Below, piece after piece: positions 1 through 7,524 of a stretch of DNA of 16,908 nt. The notes beneath the pieces were generated by a model, which was not told the DNA's origin, searched no databases, and was given only the letters and a program-made list of their open reading frames with translations. The stretch is from an uncultured Bacteroidales bacterium (GTDB lineage Bacteria; Bacteroidota; Bacteroidia; Bacteroidales; UBA932), in NCBI GenBank assembly GCA_902491795.1, contig CABUIX010000044.1:1-16908 (forward strand), read 5' to 3'. The stretch's first letter is position 1. Each line of letters begins with the position of its first letter. Both the position numbers and the translations under genes were made by a program.

Positions 1-977
1 CCAAGACCGACAGGGAATATGTCCGCGTCGTGCTGCAGAAGAACAAGGTAGAGAAACTTCCTGTGGTCGACAAGGAAGGACATATTGTGGGTCTGATCAC
101 CTACAAGGACATACTGAAGGAAAGGCTTCATCCCAATGCATGCAAGGATGCCAGGGGCAGGCTGCGCGTGGCTGCCGGTATAGGCATCACGCATGACGCC
201 CTTGACAGGGTGGCTGCTCTTGCAGCCGAGGGTGTCGATGCCGTCGTGCTTGATTCCGCCCATGGCCACACCAAGGGAGTCATTGACCTTCTGAAAAAGG
301 TCAAGACCGCGTTCCCCTCAATAGACGCTGTCGTTGGAAATGTCGCAACGGAAGAGGGTGCCAGGGCACTCGTTGAGGCCGGAGCCGACGGAGTGAAGGT
401 CGGCATAGGGCCCGGTTCGATTTGCACCACAAGAATTGTCGCGGGTGTAGGCGTTCCACAGCTCACGGCCATCTACAATGCATGGCAGGCAATCAAGGGT
501 TCCGGTGCGGCACTGATCGCCGATGGCGGACTGAGGTATTCAGGAGATATTGTCAAGGCTCTTGCGGCCGGCGGCGACTGCGTGATGTGCGGTTCAATGT
601 TTGCCGGCACCGAGGAGTCTCCCGGAGAGACCATCATCTACAATGGGCGCAAGTTCAAGTCATACAGAGGAATGGGCTCAATTGACGCCATGGCTGCGGG
701 TTCCAAGGACCGTTATTTCCAGGAGGACAAGACCGATCTCAACAAGCTTGTTCCTGAAGGGATTGTCGGACGTGTGCCGTACAAGGGAACTCTCTCCGAG
801 ACGGTATACCAGCTGGTGGGCGGCATTCGCTCCGGCATGGGATATTGCGGTGCGGCAAACATTGACGCCCTCAAGAATGCCAAGTTTACCCGTGTGACGG
901 CAAGCGGAATGGCGGAAAGCCATCCTCACGACGTGACCATTACCAAGGAAACCCCCAATTACTCAAGAGGTGAATAA
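1..977 (+). CDS. guaB: IMP dehydrogenase, 3' part (5' end outside window)
   Basis: This is the C-terminal part (about 325 residues) of inosine-5'-monophosphate dehydrogenase, which oxidises IMP to XMP with NAD+ in the first committed step of GMP synthesis in the cytosol. The reading frame is open from the first bases, so the gene starts upstream. The fragment opens inside the second CBS domain (KLPVVDKEGHIVGLIT) and re-enters the TIM barrel at HPNACKDARGRLRV. The catalytic loop GSICTTR has its nucleophile Cys at 423-425. The nucleotide loop ADGGLRYSGD and the flap segment GRVPYKG, with the paired Arg-Tyr of the family, are both present. The protein ends with ESHPHDVTITKETPNYS, a usual IMPDH tail. 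The last 8 bases overlap the guaA start, so the two genes are very probably one operon. The identification is firm; only the N-terminus and promoter are missing. Confidence 0.97.
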   Translation, partial: KTDREYVRVVLQKNKVEKLPVVDKEGHIVGLITYKDILKERLHPNACKDARGRLRVAAGIGITHDALDRVAALAAEGVDAVVLDSAHGHTKGVIDLLKKVKTAFPSIDAVVGNVATEEGARALVEAGADGVKVGIGPGSICTTRIVAGVGVPQLTAIYNAWQAIKGSGAALIADGGLRYSGDIVKALAAGGDCVMCGSMFAGTEESPGETIIYNGRKFKSYRGMGSIDAMAAGSKDRYFQEDKTDLNKLVPEGIVGRVPYKGTLSETVYQLVGGIRSGMGYCGAANIDALKNAKFTRVTASGMAESHPHDVTITKETPNYSRGE

Positions 978-2463
978 GATACTGATTCTTGATTTCGGTT
1001 CGCAGTATACGCAGCTGATTGCGCGCAAGGTCCGTGAGGCGGGCGTGTACTGCGAGATACATCCCTTCAACAAGATTCCGGCGATTGACTCTGATGTCAG
1101 GGGAGTGATACTCTCCGGCAGTCCCGCGTCCGTTACGGATGCCGATGCGCCGCAGCCGGATCTCAAAGGCATAAGGGGAGTGCTGCCGCTGCTGGGAATA
1201 TGCTATGGTGCCCAGTGGCTTGCAAGGGACGGCGGAGGCGAGGTCGCATCTGCCGGCACGAGGGAATACGGCCGGGCAATGCTCACAGTTCACGATTCTT
1301 CTGATCCGCTTTTCGCCGGTGTGCCTGCGGCTTCCACCGTATGGATGTCGCACGGGGATACAATCACCAGACTTCCTGACAATGCCCGCGTGACCGCGTC
1401 TACCGACACTGTGGGAAATGCGGCGTTCAAGTTCGAGGGCGAGCAGGTCTGGGGCATACAGTTCCATCCGGAAGTGCACCACAGCGAGTACGGGGCACAG
1501 ATTCTCAGGAATTTCGTTATAGGCATCTGCGGTTGCAGCGGAGACTGGACGCCCGAGAATTTCATAGATTCAACGGTTGCTGACCTGCGTGCAAGGCTTG
1601 GAGATGACAGGGTCATTCTTGGCTTGTCCGGAGGTGTTGATTCAAGCGTGGCCGCCATGCTTCTTCACAAGGCGGTAGGACGCAATCTGCACTGCATATT
1701 CGTTGATTCTGGCCTCCTGCGCAAGGACGAGTTCGAGAAGGTTTTGCGCTCCTACGAGGGTATGGGCCTCAATGTCCGCGGCGTCAGGGCCGGTGACCGC
1801 TTCCTTAACGATCTTGCGGGTGTAACGGACCCGGAGAAAAAGCGCAAGATCATAGGCCGGGACTTCGTCGAAGTGTTCAATGCCGAGGCCGGAAAGATAG
1901 AAAATGCCAAATGGCTGGCTCAGGGAACCATCTATCCTGACGTGATAGAGTCAAGTTCCGTGAAGGGGCCGTCTGCCACCATAAAGAGTCACCACAATGT
2001 GGGTGGTCTGCCCAAGGACATGAATCTCAAGGTTGTGGAGCCGCTGAGGCTTCTGTTCAAGGATGAGGTGCGCCGCGTTGGAAAGGCTCTCGGGCTTGAT
2101 CCCGACATTCTCGGGCGTCATCCTTTCCCCGGACCGGGCCTTGGCATAAGGATTCTTGGAGAAGTGACAGCCGAGAAGGTAAAGATACTGCAGGAAGCCG
2201 ACGCCATATATATGGGCAAGCTGCGCGAGTACGGTCTCTATGACAAGATCTGGCAGGCTGGTACAATACTTCTTCCTGTCCGCAGCGTCGGTGTCATGGG
2301 TGACGAGCGTACCTATGAGAGCACGGTTGCCCTGCGTGCCGTGACTTCGGTCGACGGAATGACGGCCGACTGGTCCAACGAGATAATACGAAAGGTGCGC
2401 GGCATCAACCGCGTGGTCTACGACATCTCTTCGAAACCGCCCGCAACAATCGAGTGGGAGTAG
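970..2463 (+). CDS. guaA: GMP synthase, glutamine-hydrolysing
   Basis: GMP synthetase converts XMP to GMP using ATP and the ammonia of glutamine, the step after GuaB. The 497-residue protein is a little shorter than the 525 of E. coli but complete. The N-terminal class I amidotransferase domain has LILDFGSQYTQL at the start, the nucleophile Cys78 in GICYGAQ, and His166 and Glu168 in HPEVHHSE. The ATP pyrophosphatase domain has the P-loop SGGVDSS at residues 220-226. The dimerisation domain ends with KPPATIEWE, typical of the family. The start is GTG at 970, inside the end of guaB. It puts the domain start only a few residues in, and no later ATG would keep the first beta strand. The 8-base overlap suggests translational coupling to guaB. 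A long hairpin follows the stop codon. Confidence 0.97.
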   Translation: MNKILILDFGSQYTQLIARKVREAGVYCEIHPFNKIPAIDSDVRGVILSGSPASVTDADAPQPDLKGIRGVLPLLGICYGAQWLARDGGGEVASAGTREYGRAMLTVHDSSDPLFAGVPAASTVWMSHGDTITRLPDNARVTASTDTVGNAAFKFEGEQVWGIQFHPEVHHSEYGAQILRNFVIGICGCSGDWTPENFIDSTVADLRARLGDDRVILGLSGGVDSSVAAMLLHKAVGRNLHCIFVDSGLLRKDEFEKVLRSYEGMGLNVRGVRAGDRFLNDLAGVTDPEKKRKIIGRDFVEVFNAEAGKIENAKWLAQGTIYPDVIESSSVKGPSATIKSHHNVGGLPKDMNLKVVEPLRLLFKDEVRRVGKALGLDPDILGRHPFPGPGLGIRILGEVTAEKVKILQEADAIYMGKLREYGLYDKIWQAGTILLPVRSVGVMGDERTYESTVALRAVTSVDGMTADWSNEIIRKVRGINRVVYDISSKPPATIEWE

Positions 2464-2477
2464 GGGCAGTTTTTTCC

Positions 2478-2537
2478 AAACCGATATAGTGCACACGGGA
2501 GGCGAAAAAAGCCTCCCTTTGTGCACTATATCGGTTT
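2478..2537 (+). terminator. Very long hairpin behind guaA (possible terminator)
   Basis: An inverted repeat starts 14 bases after the guaA stop. The 18-base arms AAACCGATATAGTGCACA (2478-2495) and their exact complement (2520-2537) enclose a second 7-bp stem, GGGAGGC/GCCTCCC (2497-2503 with 2511-2517), across a 1x2 internal bulge, with an A-rich 7-base loop. A total of 25 pairs makes it far more stable than most terminators. A run of T lies before the hairpin (2470-2475) rather than after it, and only TTT follows the inner stem, so the intrinsic-terminator reading is uncertain. It separates guaBA from the uraA promoter. Confidence 0.6.
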
Positions 2538-2550
2538 ATTGTTGAATGAT

Positions 2551-2603
2551 CTGCCGTGGAGGGAAACCCCTGGAGGCAGGAAAAGTCCGCCGCACTTTGT
2601 GGC
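2551..2603 (+). other. Non-coding segment with two small hairpins
   Basis: Between the long hairpin and the uraA promoter are two weaker inverted repeats. CTGCC (2551-2555) can pair with GGCAG (2575-2579) around an inner AGGG/CCCT stem (2560-2563 with 2568-2571). GCCGCA can pair with TGTGGC around 2589-2603, with one G-U pair. An open frame of 73 codons crosses this stretch (2546-2767), but it resembles no protein and runs into uraA in another frame, so I treat the segment as non-coding. No known RNA family is recognised. Confidence 0.35.
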
Positions 2604-2623
2604 AGAACTTGGGTGCTTCGGGG

Positions 2624-2654
2624 CTTGCCGTCAGAAGAACTTTTGCTAACTTTG
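2624..2654 (+). promoter_or_regulatory. Bacteroidota-type promoter for uraA
   Basis: CTTG (2624-2627), a 19-base spacer, and TAACTTTG (2647-2654) match the primary sigma factor promoter of this phylum (TTTG, 19-21 bases, TAnnTTTG). Transcription would start near 2661, leaving a leader of about 43 bases before the ATG at 2704. Confidence 0.75.
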
Positions 2655-2703
2655 GGTCCCGAAAAGGGAAATTCCCTCCCAGAGTATTAAACGCTTCTAT
2701 CCA

Positions 2704-4107
2704 ATGTCAAAAGTTCAGGCCGGGCAGGCGATCTATGATGCCCGGACCCTCGGCAGAGGGAAAATGACGGTGCTAGGACTCCAGCACCTTTTCGCCATGT
2801 TCGGAGCCACTGTACTCGTGCCCGTGATCACAGGTCTGTCAGTTTCTGCGACCCTGCTTTTTGCCGGTCTGGGCACCCTTATTTTCCATTGTTGCACCAA
2901 GTTCAAGGTCCCTGCCTTCCTGGGTTCGTCGTTTGCGTTTCTTGGAGGCTACGCCGCAGTCGTTTCGATAGGAGCGGAGCGTGGCCTGAGCGTGGCGGAG
3001 TCTCTTCCGTATGCCTGCATCGGAGTGTTCTGCGCCGGACTCATGTACTTTGTGCTGGCAGGTCTTTTTGCAGTATTCGGACCGCGCAAGGTGATGCGCT
3101 TTTTCCCTCCAATTGTCACTGGACCTATAATAATTGCCATAGGACTTACGCTTTCAGGTTCGGCAATACAGAATTGCAACCACAACTGGTGGGTGGCGAT
3201 ACTTGCCGTCGCGATAATCATCGTATGCAACATCTGGGGCATGGGGATGGTGAAGATCGTGCCGATTCTGCTCGGAGTCCTCGGCTCGTATGCCGTTGCG
3301 GCCGTGGCGGGGCTGGTGGATTTCGGCCCTGTGCGTGATGCCGCATGGTTTGGCCTGCCGTTCAAATGGAAGGATACGGCATTCTCAGTAATGGCAAATC
3401 CGGACTGGGGACTGGTGCTGGCTGCCATAATCGCGATTCTTCCGATTTCGCTTGCCACCATGGTCGAGCATATCGGTGACATGTGCGCCATTTCCTCCAC
3501 CACGGGCAAGAACTATCTTGCCGATCCCGGCCTGCACCGTACGCTGATGGGCGACGGTCTGGCCACATCAGTGGCATCGCTGTTTGGAGCTCCGGCCAAC
3601 ACGACATACGGAGAAAACACAGGAGTGCTCAATATCACCAGGGTATTTGATCCGAGGGTGATACGCATAGCTGCTGTCTTTTCGATAATTCTTTCGTTTT
3701 GTCCAAAGTTCTCGGCACTTATTGCCGTGATGCCGGCTGCAACCATCGGCGGAGTTTCTCTTGTGCTCTATGGAATGATATCGGCTGTAGGTGTGCGCAA
3801 TGTCGTCGAGAATCAGGTGGATTTCACTGTCTCCCGCAATCTGCTCATAGCGGCCATCATTCTCGTTCTTGCAATAGGAATCAAGTACGGGGCTTCAGAT
3901 TCAGTTGATCTCGGCTTCACGTCGCTCAGCGGACTCGCCGTGGCGGCGGTTGTAGGCATCCTGCTCAACGCGGTGCTGCCCGGAAATGACTATGAATTCG
4001 GGCGCAGCGAACTCGGAGACCGCTCGGTCAATTTCGGCAGTGCTTCAAGCATGCCTGAAAACAGCGCGACGGAAGACGGTACCGAGGCTGCGGACAGGAA
4101 GGAGTAG
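2704..4107 (+). CDS. uraA: Uracil/xanthine permease, NCS2 family
   Basis: This 467-residue inner-membrane transporter of the NCS2 (nucleobase:cation symporter 2) family is most likely a proton-coupled uracil importer. The sequence is a chain of about 14 hydrophobic segments starting with LGLQHLFAMFGATVLVP. Two Glu residues stand where E. coli UraA binds uracil: Glu255 in VEHIGDM and Glu304 in TYGENTG. Their 49-residue spacing equals that of E. coli Glu241 and Glu290. The match to the TTYGENTGV pattern favours uracil over xanthine, but substrate is an inference. The last 35 residues are a polar, probably disordered tail. The ATG at 2704 lies about 43 bases behind a clear promoter and gives the usual short leader before TM1; an ATG at 2764 would be the alternative. 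The gene is its own unit, following guaBA, and ends 4 bases from the convergent HAD gene with no terminator visible between them. Confidence 0.92.
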   Translation: MSKVQAGQAIYDARTLGRGKMTVLGLQHLFAMFGATVLVPVITGLSVSATLLFAGLGTLIFHCCTKFKVPAFLGSSFAFLGGYAAVVSIGAERGLSVAESLPYACIGVFCAGLMYFVLAGLFAVFGPRKVMRFFPPIVTGPIIIAIGLTLSGSAIQNCNHNWWVAILAVAIIIVCNIWGMGMVKIVPILLGVLGSYAVAAVAGLVDFGPVRDAAWFGLPFKWKDTAFSVMANPDWGLVLAAIIAILPISLATMVEHIGDMCAISSTTGKNYLADPGLHRTLMGDGLATSVASLFGAPANTTYGENTGVLNITRVFDPRVIRIAAVFSIILSFCPKFSALIAVMPAATIGGVSLVLYGMISAVGVRNVVENQVDFTVSRNLLIAAIILVLAIGIKYGASDSVDLGFTSLSGLAVAAVVGILLNAVLPGNDYEFGRSELGDRSVNFGSASSMPENSATEDGTEAADRKE

Positions 4108-4111
4108 CCCG

Positions 4112-4963
4112 CTACAGTTTCCTGAATTTTGAGAGTCTTGAAAGTTCATCATCGGCCTTTATCTTGTTGATGATGGCTTTCACGACCCTGAATGCCCCTG
4201 AATCGGGGGTATAGACTGCAGGTACGGAGAAAGCGACTCTTTTCTGCCGTTTGAGCTTGTCGGCCGTGGCTTTCTTTCGTGCGTCGGCAGGGTTGTATAC
4301 GGCTATGGGATGCCCTCCGAACATGCCGACAATCTTCATGCAGGGGACATCAGTGTCTCCGTCGCCGAAATATATCATGTGCGAGAACGGAATACGCTTC
4401 TTGTCCTCGGCCATTGAAGCGTTGACCAGCTTGTTGTCCCTGGCGCTGAATATGCCTTTGTTGATCTTGAAGATGAACTGGGTCTTTGCAGTGTAGTCCA
4501 CCGCGAGTCCCGGCCAGACGGCTTCTCCGTTCTCGTCGTATATGAAGGTCCCGGCAAAAATGTGCTTGAACTCTCCTGCTATGGATGTCCCTTCGATGAT
4601 TTCCTTGAGTCCGGACGAATTGATGTAGTGCTCTATGATCACTCCCCGCTGCTTCCCGTATTCGTTGACGGCAGAGAACCAGCCGCTGACACCTTCGAAC
4701 AGCTTCACGTTCTTTCCGAAACTCTTGAAGTTCTCGCGCCTCAGGCTTATCCCGCTCTTGTGCGCTTCGTCGAACATGAGCTTCATGTAGGAAAGCACAT
4801 TGGATGCGTCCTGGCCCTTGGCTATGTTGTCGCTCATCCTCCAGAATTCCTCGGCCGTCTTGCCCACTGCCTGGATGAATCCGAATTCCTGCATGTTTCC
4901 GGGAGAGAGAGTCCCGTCGAAGTCGTAGATCAGTGCTACTATAGGTTTTTTTCTTGTCGGCAT
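4112..4963 (-). CDS. HAD-family phosphatase
   Basis: This 283-residue cytosolic haloacid-dehalogenase-type hydrolase is probably a Mg2+-dependent phosphatase. Motif I is YDFDGTLSP, with the nucleophile Asp14 and the acid/base Asp16. The metal-binding motif III/IV is YFGDGDTDVPCM near residue 200, and it is followed by GGHPIAVYNP, a pattern shared with phosphoserine-phosphatase-like members. The insert between motifs I and II is long (residues about 30-130) and should form the cap that sets specificity; I do not recognise the substrate. The ATG at 4963 is chosen over a frame-compatible start at 4993, because the earlier one overlaps a promoter-like GATATTTG on this strand (4998-4991) and adds ten residues unlike the family. 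The gene is convergent with uraA and divergent from the acyl-CoA synthetase. No substrate can be read from either neighbour. Confidence 0.85.
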   Translation of the reverse strand: MPTRKKPIVALIYDFDGTLSPGNMQEFGFIQAVGKTAEEFWRMSDNIAKGQDASNVLSYMKLMFDEAHKSGISLRRENFKSFGKNVKLFEGVSGWFSAVNEYGKQRGVIIEHYINSSGLKEIIEGTSIAGEFKHIFAGTFIYDENGEAVWPGLAVDYTAKTQFIFKINKGIFSARDNKLVNASMAEDKKRIPFSHMIYFGDGDTDVPCMKIVGMFGGHPIAVYNPADARKKATADKLKRQKRVAFSVPAVYTPDSGAFRVVKAIINKIKADDELSRLSKFRKL

Positions 4964-5028
4964 TTCACCACAAAATTCTCTGTTTCGCCACAAATATCGG
5001 AAATATTCGTGAGATACGTCAGCCGCAA

Positions 5029-5060
5029 CTTGATATAATTGAGCCTTCTAAGTATATTTG
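5029..5060 (+). promoter_or_regulatory. Bacteroidota-type promoter for the acyl-CoA synthetase
   Basis: CTTG (5029-5032), a 20-base spacer, and a perfect TAnnTTTG box, TATATTTG (5053-5060). The predicted start near 5067 gives a leader of about 24 bases before the ATG at 5091. It lies in the 127-base gap shared with the divergent HAD gene, whose own promoter is much weaker. Confidence 0.75.
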
Positions 5061-5090
5061 AAAGAATTTGACCAATAAACCTTCAATTAT

Positions 5091-6737
5091 ATGAAGCATT
5101 ATCTCTCAACACTCGAAGGCAGCATGAAGGCCGGATGGGACAGGCCTGCACTCTGCAATTACCGCGGTGAGGTGTTCACTAACGCTGCTCTCGCCGCCGA
5201 AATCCTGAAGTTCGACATCGTCTTTTCCGAATTCGGAATCAAGAAGGGTGACAAGATAGCACTGTGTGCCAAGAATGTCGCACGCTGGGCGGTTTCCTTC
5301 CTTTCAGTGAACGCGTACGGAGCAGTGATCGTGCCCATTCTTGCGGACTTTCATCCCGACAGCATAAATCACCTCGTTGACCATTCAGACAGTGTGCTGC
5401 TGTTTACCGACAGGGAAATATGGGAGAAACTTGACGCTTCGAAGATGCCCAAGCTGAAGGGTGCCGTGAACATTGACGACTTTTCCGTACTTTACTCTCC
5501 GGACGCGAAATTCGGCAGCCTGATGGCCAGGCGTGACGAAATGTTTGCCGGGCGTTACCCTTCCGGCATTTCAGCGGAGTCCTTTGCCTTCAAGTCAACT
5601 GACAATTATTCCGACCTGGCGGTCATCAACTATACTTCCGGAACGACGAGCGATCCCAAGGGTGTAATGCTGACCTACGGCAACCTCAGTGCATCGATTC
5701 AGTTCGGCCACGACAACATAAAGATATTCCCCGGAGACACGATAGTCTCGATGCTTCCGATGGCCCATGTCTACGGCATGGCATATGAATTCCTTTATCC
5801 GCTTTCCGGCGGATGTGCAGTTTACTACCTCGGCAAGACTCCGGCACCTTCGCTGCTTCTCAAGGCGATGCAGGATGTCCACCCTTACATGGTCTGCACG
5901 GTGCCGCTGGTAATGGAAAAAATCTACAAGGCATCGCTCAAGCCGGTTCTCTCGAAACCCGCAATGAAAGTGCTTACTTCAATTCCCGGAATCAACAGGA
6001 TAATCTTCAACAAGGTCCGCGAAAAGCTTGATGCCGCATTCGGCGGAAAGGTGCGCAACTACATCATGGGCGGAGCCGCCCTGAATCCGGAGGTCGAGAA
6101 ATGCTTCAGGCGCATAGGGCTGCACTATACTGTCGGATACGGCATGACGGAGGCTGCCCCTCTCCTTGCGTATGAGGACTGGAGACGATACGTGCCCGGT
6201 TCATGCGGGAAGGGCATCACCTGCGTCAAGGTACGCATCGATTCCGAGGATCCGTGCAACATCGCCGGAGAAATCCAGGCCAAGGGCGACAACATAATGG
6301 TCGGCTACTACAAGAACGAGGAGGCGACCAAGGCCGCCTTTACCGATGACGGATATCTCCGTACAGGCGATCTGGGCGTCATGGACCAGGACGGCAACAT
6401 CTTCATCAAGGGACGCTCCAAGAACATGATACTTTCGGCCAACGGGCAGAACATCTATCCGGAGGAACTCGAGGCTGTGGTGAACAACCAGAAATATGTT
6501 TCGGAGTCGGTTGTGGTAGACAGGTCCGGAAAGATTGTGGCGCTGGTCTACTTTGATTCCGATGCAATCCGCAAGGACGGACTTGATGAGGAGGCGGTAT
6601 CAGATCTTCCCGAGAAAGTGCGCCTTGCGTCCAACAGGATGCTTCCGGGGTACAGCCAGATAGCCAAGGTTGAGGTGGTTCCCGTGCCTTTCGAGAAGAC
6701 GCCCAAGATGAGCATCAAGCGTTTCCTGTACAAATAA
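5091..6737 (+). CDS. Long-chain fatty acid-CoA ligase (AMP-forming)
   Basis: This 548-residue member of the ANL adenylating superfamily should activate fatty acids to acyl-CoA via an acyl-adenylate, at the membrane or in the cytosol. The P-loop-like motif YTSGTTSDPKGV is at residues 181-192. The adenine-binding motif GYGMTEAAP is near 350, and the ribose-binding Asp is in YLRTGDLG near 422. The hinge GRSKNMILSANGQNIYPEELE starts near 443. The C-terminal motif, usually TPTGKIKR or TPTMKxKR, here reads TPKMSIKR: the expected catalytic Lys position holds Ser541, with Lys539 and Lys543 on either side. The length and lack of extra domains fit bacterial FadD-type ligases, although a role in fatty-acid scavenging or lipid recycling is more likely than beta-oxidation in an anaerobic member of this phylum (inference). 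It is followed after 31 bases by an outer-membrane barrel gene with no promoter between, so co-transcription is likely. Confidence 0.9.
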   Translation: MKHYLSTLEGSMKAGWDRPALCNYRGEVFTNAALAAEILKFDIVFSEFGIKKGDKIALCAKNVARWAVSFLSVNAYGAVIVPILADFHPDSINHLVDHSDSVLLFTDREIWEKLDASKMPKLKGAVNIDDFSVLYSPDAKFGSLMARRDEMFAGRYPSGISAESFAFKSTDNYSDLAVINYTSGTTSDPKGVMLTYGNLSASIQFGHDNIKIFPGDTIVSMLPMAHVYGMAYEFLYPLSGGCAVYYLGKTPAPSLLLKAMQDVHPYMVCTVPLVMEKIYKASLKPVLSKPAMKVLTSIPGINRIIFNKVREKLDAAFGGKVRNYIMGGAALNPEVEKCFRRIGLHYTVGYGMTEAAPLLAYEDWRRYVPGSCGKGITCVKVRIDSEDPCNIAGEIQAKGDNIMVGYYKNEEATKAAFTDDGYLRTGDLGVMDQDGNIFIKGRSKNMILSANGQNIYPEELEAVVNNQKYVSESVVVDRSGKIVALVYFDSDAIRKDGLDEEAVSDLPEKVRLASNRMLPGYSQIAKVEVVPVPFEKTPKMSIKRFLYK

Positions 6738-6768
6738 TGGCTTGCGGGTCATTTGATTTTCTTGCGCG

Positions 6769-7512
6769 ATGAGACAATTGCTTTTTTTCATTCCGCTTGT
6801 TTTTCTGGCGCTGTTGTCCTCCGGCATCCCGTCTTTTTCTGCAGAAGGTGCACGCGGGGGCCGGACCACGATAGTCGTTGATGACGGCAGGACTTTCTAT
6901 TACCGAAGGGCCGGCAGGTGTACGGAGTACGGCAAGATTCCGTATTACCGCTGGAGTATACGTCTCGGAGCCGGAATCTCGTCCGTAAACAATGCTGCCA
7001 ATTTTGTCGGCTTCAGGGATTATGCTTCGGAAGGCCTTGGCCTTTCGGACTATTACGGTGACTGGCATGGACAGACTGTGTCTTCCGGTGCTTACAGCAT
7101 AGGGGCTGAGTACTTGTTCGCCCGCTGGTTCTCCCTGTCTTTTGATGCAAGTATCGAGTATTTCCGGCGCAATGTTTATGACGGGACGAGCGGGAAGATT
7201 GCCGGGAAGGAATCCGGCACTGCCGTGACCTTTATGCCCCAGGCCAAGTTCGTCTATCTCAACAGGCCTGCAGTGAGGCTTTACGGCTATATTGGTGTCG
7301 GTCTCGTGAAATATTTCGGTTTCGAGGTGCCTGAGGCCATTAACAGCAACAAGTATGTTGCAATGACATATGGCGGAGGCGACTCATTGTGCGCCGCTGT
7401 GCAGGTTGTGCCGATAGGTGTTGAGGCCGGGCACAGGTTCTTCGGTTTTGCGGAGGTCGGCGGCGGCTATATGTTCACAGGTCTCAGGGCCGGTTTCGGC
7501 TACAGGTTTTAA
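6769..7512 (+). CDS. Outer-membrane beta-barrel protein, uncharacterised
   Basis: This 247-residue exported protein has a signal peptide at residues 1-25 (MRQ, a hydrophobic stretch LLFFIPLVFLALL, cleavage after SFSA). The mature part is rich in aromatic and alternating small/large residues that fit about eight transmembrane strands. Examples are YRWSIRLGAGIS, YSIGAEYLFARWFSLSFDASIEYF, AVRLYGYIGVGLVKYFGF and FFGFAEVGGGYMFTGLRAGFGYRF. The chain ends in Phe, the usual signal for Bam-dependent outer-membrane insertion. It therefore resembles the small 8-strand OmpA/OprF-like barrels, without a peptidoglycan-binding domain. Its function is unknown. It lies 31 bases behind the acyl-CoA synthetase and 12 bases ahead of a lipoprotein gene, so all three may be one transcript ending at the terminator at 8161-8189. 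Confidence 0.75.
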   Translation: MRQLLFFIPLVFLALLSSGIPSFSAEGARGGRTTIVVDDGRTFYYRRAGRCTEYGKIPYYRWSIRLGAGISSVNNAANFVGFRDYASEGLGLSDYYGDWHGQTVSSGAYSIGAEYLFARWFSLSFDASIEYFRRNVYDGTSGKIAGKESGTAVTFMPQAKFVYLNRPAVRLYGYIGVGLVKYFGFEVPEAINSNKYVAMTYGGGDSLCAAVQVVPIGVEAGHRFFGFAEVGGGYMFTGLRAGFGYRF

Positions 7513-7524
7513 ACGGAAGCGATC

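Noticed and set aside
1951..2526. 191-codon minus-strand frame over guaA and the hairpin
   Set aside because: Antisense to the conserved guaA C-terminus; its start lies in the long hairpin and it shows no domain.
2570..2610. Resemblance to the RNase P RNA patch GAGGAAAGTCC
   Set aside because: The remaining conserved RNase P regions are missing, and only about 100 bases are free for an RNA that needs about 350.
2546..2767. 73-codon open frame between guaA and uraA
   Set aside because: It overlaps the uraA promoter and start in a different frame, has no recognisable domain, and crosses two hairpins; more likely non-coding.
4562..5038. 158-codon plus-strand frame over the HAD gene
   Set aside because: It is the antisense shadow of the HAD gene, whose catalytic motifs are clear; it also runs through the HAD start and the -33 box of the acyl-CoA synthetase promoter.
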